DNA from: Pseudomonas sp. MYb327
GTDB lineage: Bacteria; Pseudomonadota; Gammaproteobacteria; Pseudomonadales; Pseudomonadaceae
Assembly (NCBI RefSeq): GCF_040438925.1
Contig: NZ_CP159258.1
Span: 510,001-574,000, forward strand
DNA length: 64,000 nucleotides
Reading direction: 5' to 3'
Shown: in pieces, positions 57,977 to 64,000 of the stretch
How positions within the stretch are numbered: position 1 is the stretch's first letter
How the letters are laid out: each line of letters begins with the position of its first letter
Program-made: the position numbers and the translations under genes
Notes under the pieces: generated by a model
The model's database searches: none
Told to the model about the DNA's origin: nothing
The model's input: only the letters and a program-made list of their open reading frames with translations

Positions 57977-58428
57977 AACTCTGGGTATTGCGTCATGGTG
58001 AGGCTGTGCCACACGGCTCCCGTCCCCACGATTCGGAGCGAGAGCTGACGGAGCACGGTCGAAAAGAAGTGCTGAGCAGCGCCGCAAAGTTGATCGGACA
58101 ACCGCTGACGGCTATTTATGCCAGCCCGTACCTGCGAGCACAGCAAACGGCGCAGTTGGTGCGCGAAGCGTTGGGTTTCGAACCGGAAATCCGTACCGTC
58201 GAATGGCTGACGCCGGACACCGAACCGGACAAGGTGGCCGAGCAGATGGTCGCGGTGAGCGACGTGCTGCTGGTCAGTCACAACCCGCTGGTAGGGAATC
58301 TGTTGAGTTACCTGCAACACGGTGCCGGGCATCCGCCTGAGCGGGTCGACACTGCCGGGCTGGCGGAACTCAAAGCTGATGAACTGCTGGTCGGGTCAAT
58401 GAAGCTCGAAAGCATCAAGCATCCATAA
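57973..58428 (+). CDS. sixA: Phosphohistidine phosphatase SixA
   Basis: A 151-residue histidine phosphatase. Catalytic RHG motif in WVLRHGEAVPHG, plus LTEHGRKEV, ASPYLRAQQTAQ and the second active-site His in LLVSHNPLVGNL. In E. coli SixA removes phosphate from ArcB's Hpt and from the nitrogen PTS protein NPr. Which Hpt or PTS protein it acts on here is open; the window itself holds two hybrid kinases. Confidence 0.9.
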   Translation: MKLWVLRHGEAVPHGSRPHDSERELTEHGRKEVLSSAAKLIGQPLTAIYASPYLRAQQTAQLVREALGFEPEIRTVEWLTPDTEPDKVAEQMVAVSDVLLVSHNPLVGNLLSYLQHGAGHPPERVDTAGLAELKADELLVGSMKLESIKHP

Positions 58429-58471
58429 CCTGAATACGGCCCCGATGGCGTTTGAAAAATTTTGTATGAAA

Positions 58472-58501
58472 TAGCTAACCAAGCACTTGCTTGGTTAGCT
58501 A
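58472..58501. promoter_or_regulatory. Perfect 13-bp inverted repeat before the acyl-CoA synthetase gene
   Basis: TAGCTAACCAAGC, a 4-nt spacer ACTT, and GCTTGGTTAGCTA. The inner CCAAGC-N4-GCTTGG is typical of TetR-family operators found at fatty-acid genes. It ends 36 nt before the ATG, so a bound repressor could block transcription. It could instead be a hairpin ending the sixA transcript, though no T-run follows. Confidence 0.6.
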
Positions 58502-58536
58502 CGCTTGCTCCAGAACAAAAACAAGGAGCGAGTCGC

Positions 58537-60204
58537 ATGTCTGCTGCTTTTCGTTTGCCGCTGGACGTTTTCTACGAACGTGAAGCCCGTCACCCCCGCC
58601 AGCGCTTTCTGGTTCAGCCTATCGGTGGCGGGCAGGTCGAGACCCTGACCTGGGCCGACGTCGGCCATCAGGCCCGCTGCGCTGCGCACTGGCTGCGAGC
58701 GCGGGAATTGCCCCAAGGCAGCCACATCGCCCTCATCTCCAAAAACTGCGCCCACTGGATCATTGCCGACCTGGCGATCTGGATGGCCGGGCATGTCTCC
58801 GTGCCGCTCTATCCCAATCTCACCGCCGAGTCCGTGGCCCAAGTGCTGGAACATTCGGAAGCGGCACTGGCGTTCATCGGCAAACTCGACGATTGGCCTG
58901 GCATGTCCCGAGGGGTTAACGCGGATCTACCGACGATCAGCCTGCCACTGCATCCGCCAGGCACTTTCGATTTCAGCTGGGCCGATCTGCAAGCGAGTTC
59001 GCCGATCCAGGACGACCCGAAACCCGGCGCCGATCAACTGGCGACCATCATTTACACCTCCGGCACCACCGGCATGCCTAAAGGCGTGATGCACAGTTTC
59101 GGTAATCTGGGCTTTGCCACGACTCGCGGCACGCAATTGTTTGGCCTCAATGAGTCGGACCGACTGCTGTCGTACCTGCCGCTGTGTCACGTTGCCGAGC
59201 GGATGTTCGTCGAGATGGCGTCGATCTACACCGGGCAAACCGTATTCTTTGCCGATAGCCTCGATACTTTTTTGATCGACTTGAAACGCGCGCGACCGAC
59301 CGCGTTGTTTGGCGTACCGCGGATCTGGACCAAATTCCAGATGGGCGTCTACAGCAAGATCCCGGCAAAACGCCTCGACTTCCTGCTCGGCCTGCCGATC
59401 ATCGGCAAGCGGGTAGGGCACAAAGTCCTTGCCGGGCTGGGGCTCGACGCCTTGCGCGTGGCGCTGTCCGGCGCCGCACCGGTGCCGCAGGCACTACTGC
59501 TGTGGTATCGCAAGCTCGGGCTGGACGTGCTGGAGGTCTACGGCATGACCGAAAGCTGTGGCTACTCGCACATTTGCCTGCCAGGCCAGAACAAGCCGGG
59601 CTGGATCGGCAAGCCCTGCCCGGAAGTCGAGGTACGAATCGCCGAGTCGGGTGAGGTGCTGGTGCGCAGTGGCGCGACCATGCTCGGGTATTTCAAGGAA
59701 CCGGAAAAAACCGCCGACACCATCACCGAAGACGGCTTTTTGCGCACCGGCGACAAAGGTGAAGAAGATGCCGAAGGTAATCTGCGCCTGACCGGCCGGC
59801 TGAAGGAAATCTTCAAAACCAGCAAGGGAAAATACGTTGCCCCGGCGCCCATCGAAAACCGCCTCGCCGTGCATTCGCGCATCGAACAAGTATGCGTGGT
59901 TGGCGATGGCTTGATTGCGCCGCTGGGCCTTTGCGTGCTTTCTGCGGTGGGGCAACAGGACGCGGGCGGTTCGGCACGGGCCGGCTTGCACTCCAGCCTG
60001 GAAAAACTGCTGGAAGAGGTCAACGGCGCCCTCGATAAGCACGAACGTTTGCACCGACTGGTGGTGGTCAAGGACAGCTGGGCGGTGGAAAACGGTTTTC
60101 TCACGCCAACCCTGAAGATCAAGCGCAACGTGATCGAAGCCGCCTACGGCGCCCGCTTCGAAGAATGGAGCGAGCGCAGCGAGGCGGTGCTGTGGCAGGA
60201 TTAA
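58537..60204 (+). CDS. Long-chain acyl-CoA synthetase (AMP-binding protein)
   Basis: A 555-residue adenylate-forming ligase. P-loop-like IIYTSGTTGMPKGVMHS, YGMTESCGYSHI (A5), and the hinge region FLRTGDKGEEDAEGNLRLTGRLKEIFKTSKGKYV, with the C-terminal Lys region TPTLKIKRNVIEA. The LKEIFKTSKGKYVAP form is typical of long-chain acyl-CoA synthetases. The ATG at 58537 has AAGGAG 9 nt upstream. A hot-dog thioesterase gene follows 32 nt later, and a TetR-type operator lies upstream. Confidence 0.9.
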   Translation: MSAAFRLPLDVFYEREARHPRQRFLVQPIGGGQVETLTWADVGHQARCAAHWLRARELPQGSHIALISKNCAHWIIADLAIWMAGHVSVPLYPNLTAESVAQVLEHSEAALAFIGKLDDWPGMSRGVNADLPTISLPLHPPGTFDFSWADLQASSPIQDDPKPGADQLATIIYTSGTTGMPKGVMHSFGNLGFATTRGTQLFGLNESDRLLSYLPLCHVAERMFVEMASIYTGQTVFFADSLDTFLIDLKRARPTALFGVPRIWTKFQMGVYSKIPAKRLDFLLGLPIIGKRVGHKVLAGLGLDALRVALSGAAPVPQALLLWYRKLGLDVLEVYGMTESCGYSHICLPGQNKPGWIGKPCPEVEVRIAESGEVLVRSGATMLGYFKEPEKTADTITEDGFLRTGDKGEEDAEGNLRLTGRLKEIFKTSKGKYVAPAPIENRLAVHSRIEQVCVVGDGLIAPLGLCVLSAVGQQDAGGSARAGLHSSLEKLLEEVNGALDKHERLHRLVVVKDSWAVENGFLTPTLKIKRNVIEAAYGARFEEWSERSEAVLWQD

Positions 60205-60236
60205 GTCACGAACAAAACCAACAAGGAATTTTTGCG

Positions 60237-60680
60237 ATGAGTCTTTGGCGCACCACTCCCAACATCGAACAGTTGAATGCCATCCAGAAAAACACCATCG
60301 GTGAAGTGCTGGATATCCGCTTCGAATCGTTTGATGAAGAGTCCCTGACCGCGAGCATGGTCATCGACCATCGCACCCATCAGCCGTACGGCTTGCTGCA
60401 CGGCGGCGCCTCGGTGGTGCTGGCCGAATCCGTCGGTTCGATGGCCAGTTATCTGTGCATCGACGCCAGCAAATTTTATTGCGTGGGCCTGGAAATCAAC
60501 GCCAACCATCTGCGTGGCTTGCGCAGCGGGCGGGTGACGGCGGTGGCCAGACCGATTCACATCGGGCGCACCACTCACGTCTGGGACATCCGCCTGACCA
60601 GCGATGAGGGCAAGGCCAGTTGCGTATCGCGGTTGACCATGGCGGTCGTGCCGTTGGGCGAACAACCACCTTCGCGCTGA
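60237..60680 (+). CDS. Hot-dog fold thioesterase (YdiI/PaaI-like)
   Basis: A 147-residue acyl-CoA thioesterase. Core motif QPYGLLHGGASVVLAESVGSMAS includes the catalytic Glu; VGLEINANHLRGLRSGRVTA is the second conserved segment. The ATG at 60237 has AAGGAA upstream. Being next to an acyl-CoA synthetase it may recycle CoA or trim its products, as an inference from position. It ends 20 nt before the stop of the convergent RHS gene. Confidence 0.9.
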   Translation: MSLWRTTPNIEQLNAIQKNTIGEVLDIRFESFDEESLTASMVIDHRTHQPYGLLHGGASVVLAESVGSMASYLCIDASKFYCVGLEINANHLRGLRSGRVTAVARPIHIGRTTHVWDIRLTSDEGKASCVSRLTMAVVPLGEQPPSR

Positions 60681-60699
60681 TGGTGTCCGATCGTGCGGT

Positions 60700-63600
60700 T
60701 TACATGGGTGTCATCTGAAAAGGCAGATCGGATTGTGAATATCTGTGTTGTCCGGGGAGGATTTCACTCGTTGTATAGAAAACTTCGCTGATCGTTGTGT
60801 CTACAGCCGTGCTGCTCGAAATCGGTACGCCTCCTCCCTCAACGCCCAGCCCGATGGCCTGGTTTTCCACGTCCCAGGTTGTTTCCCCGAACTCTGCGTA
60901 CCACCCCGGGTTGAGGGCATTCAAGTAGGTCAAACGCATTTCGCCGATAGCGTTGCCAACAGCCCGGGTTACACCGGCTCTGGTTTCCGGAGACAAGGAG
61001 CTGTATCCCGGAATCTGTTCCACAGCCTGATTGGCCAGTTGGCCTAAAGACGCGAGGAAGTGCCGGCTGGTGAGGCCTATTGCACCCTTGACCGGATTGA
61101 ATGCGGGATCTCCTGGTTTTGCCTGAACATTTGCGGCTCCCCGTGCCGCTCTGACAACCGATGACCCTGCGGCTCCAGCCATTGTGGCCATGGGAGCAAT
61201 CAGCGTTGATTGAAGCCCGAGCCCGACATTGCTGCTGCCAAACAGTGTGGCCCCCGCGAATCCTGCTGCGCCCCCAGTCAGGCCGACAACGGCCGATCCA
61301 ATTAATCCCGTATTGAGATCTGGGCCACCAGGCATCGTGTTGTTTGATCCAGCGTTTGACAGTTTTTGAAACGACAGTTCGCGAAGCACGTTTCCGAAAA
61401 AACTGCCGATTTGGGTGGCCGCAGCAGTATTACCCCTGGGATTGAAATGACCGATGAGCGAAGGCGCCGCCCCTAGCGCGGCACCCAGTGCCACGCCAGA
61501 AGCTTTCGCTAGCAGCGGCGTCCAGCTCTGTGGGTCACCGACCGTAACTCTGTTTTGTGCCCAATTCGCTGTGGCATAGCCGCTCATCGCGCCGGTAGCT
61601 CCACCCAATATCGCTCCTGTAACGGTGGTCACCGGACTAAAGGGGCTCCACACCGCTGCTACCGCGTATTGGGCGGCCGAAGCGATGAAGGCACTGGTGA
61701 ACTCCCTGGCCGCTGTCGCTGTAACGGCCTGCACGGTGTCAGCGCCCACCAGCCCTTGCCTGTCGACAAACCTGAGTGGATTGCCGTGCACCATGGCAAA
61801 CAGGTTCAATCCATCGGCGACTCCTGCAGGATCCGCACTCAGCCAGCGCTGATTCCAGGGCATGTAGTAGCGCAACCCGTAGTAGTACAAACCGGTGGCA
61901 TCCCGTTCCTGTCCGGAGTAACGATGCGTTTTGTAGTTCGCTTCAACCTTGTTCCGCCCCGCCCACCAACAGGTTCCGCCATAGGGGTAATGGCTCTCCC
62001 GTGAAATGAGCAAGGCCGCTTCGTCCAATTCAAGGGTGCTGGAACCCAAATGATCGGTGAAGTTGTAGCGTTGTTGGTCGTGAGGGATATGGGACGGTTG
62101 CCCTGCTTGCCAGTGCAGTACCTGCACTGTGCCACGCCCTGCCTTGATCGTGATGACATGGAGAATTTCATTTTCCGATGTGCGAATTTCCACACCTGGC
62201 AAGTAGCGGGTTTCGTGAGTTCGGGTAAGCGTGCCGGTGTAAGACTGTCGGATTTTTCGTTGACGCTGGCCACTGCCGTCGTAGACGTAAAATTCGCAAT
62301 CGTTCGGTTCGTCCTCGCGTACCACCTGATCGACCTGGCGCAGCTGATTGCGCCGATCCCACAACAGGTCTTGCCCTGCTTGAAGTTGCAAACGGTTGCC
62401 GTTCAAGTCAAAGCCAGCGGCAATTTCCTGCTCATCGGGCAACTCGCCATTGTTTTTTTCCCGCAGGCTGCGGTTGTTGACGCCGGCGATGGCTGTACGT
62501 TCGGTGCGGCTTGCACTGTCGGCATGGTGTTGCATCACTTTCAGGTTGCCGGCTTGATCGTAGTGGTAGATCCGGGAGTAGTTTTCAAGTTGCGCCGGAT
62601 CTGGAACTGACTGGAAAGGAGGCAGTTGGGGCCCGCCCGGGACGTTGCGAATCTGGCGACCGCTGGCTGCTATCAGTCGATACAGACTGTCGTAACGGTA
62701 GTGATTGTTCGGTTCGATGCGCTGATTGCGGTGAAAGTGAATGGCTTCGGCAGCGTCGGCGACGCACGTGATATTGCCCACCGGATCGTAGTGGTAAGTC
62801 AAATCTTGCAACGCGGGTTGATCCGGTAAACAAGCATTCAAGTGTTCCAGGCGGCCATCTTCAGGCCGAAATGTCGCACATGAAACAACGCCGTTTCCCG
62901 CACGTTGTCGTTCAATCTGGCCAAAGGCGTTGTATTGAGTTTCACTGAGCAGGGTTTTTTCCAATGGCGATCCGGCAAGTTTCAGACGGACTTCGCGCAA
63001 TTCTGCGGCCTGGGTCTGAATGAATATTTGCTGGTTGCCCAGTGCATCGGTCTGGCTGATGGGTTCGCCTGCTGCGTTGCATAGAAGGCGTGTAATGGCG
63101 GGCTGTTTTTCCAGTAGTGCATCGCGCTCGAACTCAGGTTCCGGCCAGTCCACCGCCCACTGTGGATCAGCGATGAACGTCCTGCTGTGTTGCAACGCCG
63201 TGCCATTGAGAGCGAATTGCGTGAAATGCACAGTGCCCGCGGTGTCGTCATGGCGAAGCAACTGACCGCACCTGTTATGTCTCGCATCGGCAGTGGCATC
63301 GGCGTAGGTAAAGCGTGCAGTGCAGTGTTCCGGTTCGCCGCGAGCGAGCTCGAACGTGGCCGTCGGCCGGCCTTGATTGTCATAGTCCACGCGGCTGTGG
63401 CTGAGCTTCTGATCCCAGCCTTCCAATCCCTGGCCCTGTGCGCCGATCAAGCCCAGGCGCCATCCGGCGTCACTGTTTTCCGACAGCAATATCGAGCCTG
63501 ACAGGCTGTGCTTGTTCAGTTGATTGGCGGCTGGCGGGCTGAGCAGGAACAGGCGTGGATCGCGGCTAAGGACGGCACGTCCGGCGAGGTCGTACACGTG

Positions 63601-63717
63601 CTGGGAAACGTAAGGTTCAGGCGATGAAACGCTGTCGCGACGGTGATAGACGATATGACGCACACGCATCCCGCGAGGGTCGAACGCCGTGATGGCGGGG
63701 GTGTTGGCGTGGGTCAT
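60700..63717 (-). CDS. RHS/YD-repeat protein, TccC-like, with unrecognised C-terminal tail
   Basis: A 1005-residue protein. YD repeats run through about residues 80-560 (VDYDNQGRPTATFELA, LTYHYDPVGNITCVAD, RIYHYDQAGNLKVM, NRLQLQAGQDLLWDRRNQLR). The RHS core ends at about 575-656 with FTDHLGSSTLELDE, YSGQERDATGLYYYGLRYYM and DPAGVADGLNLFAMVHGNPL. The start (TPAITAFDPRGMRVRHIVYHR) is of the TccC type. After residue 656 the last 349 residues are a variable tail, rich in Gly/Ala with several hydrophobic stretches (TVTGAILGGATGAMSGYATA, ASGVALGAALGAAPSLIGHF), and no known toxin domain. TccC proteins form a cocoon with TcB and release the tail as a toxin; no TcA or TcB gene and no immunity gene is nearby. 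Confidence 0.88.
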   Translation of the reverse strand: MTHANTPAITAFDPRGMRVRHIVYHRRDSVSSPEPYVSQHVYDLAGRAVLSRDPRLFLLSPPAANQLNKHSLSGSILLSENSDAGWRLGLIGAQGQGLEGWDQKLSHSRVDYDNQGRPTATFELARGEPEHCTARFTYADATADARHNRCGQLLRHDDTAGTVHFTQFALNGTALQHSRTFIADPQWAVDWPEPEFERDALLEKQPAITRLLCNAAGEPISQTDALGNQQIFIQTQAAELREVRLKLAGSPLEKTLLSETQYNAFGQIERQRAGNGVVSCATFRPEDGRLEHLNACLPDQPALQDLTYHYDPVGNITCVADAAEAIHFHRNQRIEPNNHYRYDSLYRLIAASGRQIRNVPGGPQLPPFQSVPDPAQLENYSRIYHYDQAGNLKVMQHHADSASRTERTAIAGVNNRSLREKNNGELPDEQEIAAGFDLNGNRLQLQAGQDLLWDRRNQLRQVDQVVREDEPNDCEFYVYDGSGQRQRKIRQSYTGTLTRTHETRYLPGVEIRTSENEILHVITIKAGRGTVQVLHWQAGQPSHIPHDQQRYNFTDHLGSSTLELDEAALLISRESHYPYGGTCWWAGRNKVEANYKTHRYSGQERDATGLYYYGLRYYMPWNQRWLSADPAGVADGLNLFAMVHGNPLRFVDRQGLVGADTVQAVTATAAREFTSAFIASAAQYAVAAVWSPFSPVTTVTGAILGGATGAMSGYATANWAQNRVTVGDPQSWTPLLAKASGVALGAALGAAPSLIGHFNPRGNTAAATQIGSFFGNVLRELSFQKLSNAGSNNTMPGGPDLNTGLIGSAVVGLTGGAAGFAGATLFGSSNVGLGLQSTLIAPMATMAGAAGSSVVRAARGAANVQAKPGDPAFNPVKGAIGLTSRHFLASLGQLANQAVEQIPGYSSLSPETRAGVTRAVGNAIGEMRLTYLNALNPGWYAEFGETTWDVENQAIGLGVEGGGVPISSSTAVDTTISEVFYTTSEILPGQHRYSQSDLPFQMTPM

Positions 63718-63918
63718 GACGAACGTACCCGTGACTTGGCGTAAGTGTTCTTATCCGCGTCGGCTCGTCTGGCGTCAACTGTCAGAAATAACAGGTATAG
63801 CCGAGTGCCGCATTATCACCACGGCAGCTCTGTCACCATTCCTGGCCGATACGGTCATTGCTGTAGGACGCGCTCTTGCGGACAATCAGTGCCTGTTCTC
63901 GCTCATGGATTTGCCGGT
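63718..63918. other. Divergent region between RHS gene and hydrolase
   Basis: 201 bp with no supported gene. It should contain the RHS promoter (minus) and the hydrolase promoter (plus); no clear consensus boxes were found by eye. Confidence 0.4.
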
Positions 63919-64000
63919 ATGTCGCAACAGATATTTTTCGCTCACGCCAACGGGTTCCCTTCGGGCACCTACGGCAAATTGTTCGCGGCGCTGGCGCCCG
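63919..64000 (+). CDS. Alpha/beta hydrolase, 5' end only
   Basis: ATG 63919 opens a frame to the window end: MSQQIFFAHANGFPSGTYGK and on to LFAALAP. The opening strand FFAHANGFPSGTY (oxyanion-hole HANGF) is typical of alpha/beta hydrolases, and a gene with this N-terminus lies near the thioesterase/acyl-CoA synthetase pair in P. aeruginosa. Only 27 codons are visible, so the nucleophile is outside. Confidence 0.7.
   Translation, partial: MSQQIFFAHANGFPSGTYGKLFAALAP

Overview
The window is a stretch of a Pseudomonas chromosome, almost certainly from the P. fluorescens group. Evidence: Pseudomonas-type 23S/5S rRNA, a flagellar block ordered flgZ-flgN-flgM-flgA-cheV-cheR-flgBCDE, oprH/phoP/phoQ, pcpS, the block ldhA-gacS-two-component pair-cysM-rlmD-relA-mazG, fabA-fabB, and the repeated P. 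fluorescens-type REP sequences (core TGTAGGAGCCGGCTTGCTGG) in many gene gaps. Most genes are core; names rest on recognised protein families and remembered P. aeruginosa gene order, not on a database search.

Layout. 1-2.2 kb: 3' two-thirds of a 23S rRNA gene, 5S rRNA and terminator. 2.5-4.8 kb: a response regulator with TPR repeats and a small soluble histidine kinase. 4.9-7.7 kb: a glutamine-synthetase-family enzyme and an MFS transporter. 7.8-15.5 kb: flagellar and chemotaxis genes, with recognisable sigma-54 promoters (flgB, flgA) and a sigma-28 promoter (flgM); cheR carries a frameshift. 15.7-18.6 kb: nrdA, with its usual partner nrdB absent. 19.4-21.7 kb: RstA/RstB-like two-component pair. 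21.8-25.9 kb: pcpS, a dienelactone hydrolase, a truncated oprH, phoP and phoQ. 26-28.7 kb: an AraC-family regulator divergent from the C4-dicarboxylate carrier gene dctA, which has a sigma-54 promoter and paired palindromes. 28.8-36.3 kb: housekeeping and small genes (CoA transferase, sprT, Yip1-family membrane protein, ttcA, a Tag-like glycosylase, arsC-wrbA-DUF2069, a thioredoxin-like lipoprotein, a META lipoprotein). 36.3-48.8 kb: ldhA, gacS, PirRS-like pair, cysM, rlmD, relA, mazG, DUF2058. 48.9-51.2 kb: a small protein and fabAB. 51.4-56.4 kb: a tightly packed operon of TonB-dependent receptor, periplasmic binding protein and hybrid histidine kinase. 56.5-60.7 kb: gpsA, DUF4389, sixA, acyl-CoA synthetase and thioesterase. 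60.7-63.7 kb: an RHS/TccC-like protein with an unrecognised C-terminal tail. 63.9 kb: start of an alpha/beta hydrolase.

Signalling dominates: six sensor kinases, five DNA-binding or TPR response regulators, plus CheV, FlgZ and RelA. The main oddities are two apparently damaged genes (cheR, by a 2-nt deletion; oprH, missing its 3' half while its PhoP-type operator is intact), the flgE/nrdA junction where two usual gene pairs are both broken, a REP element read as the C-terminus of a sensor kinase, and the orphan RHS protein.
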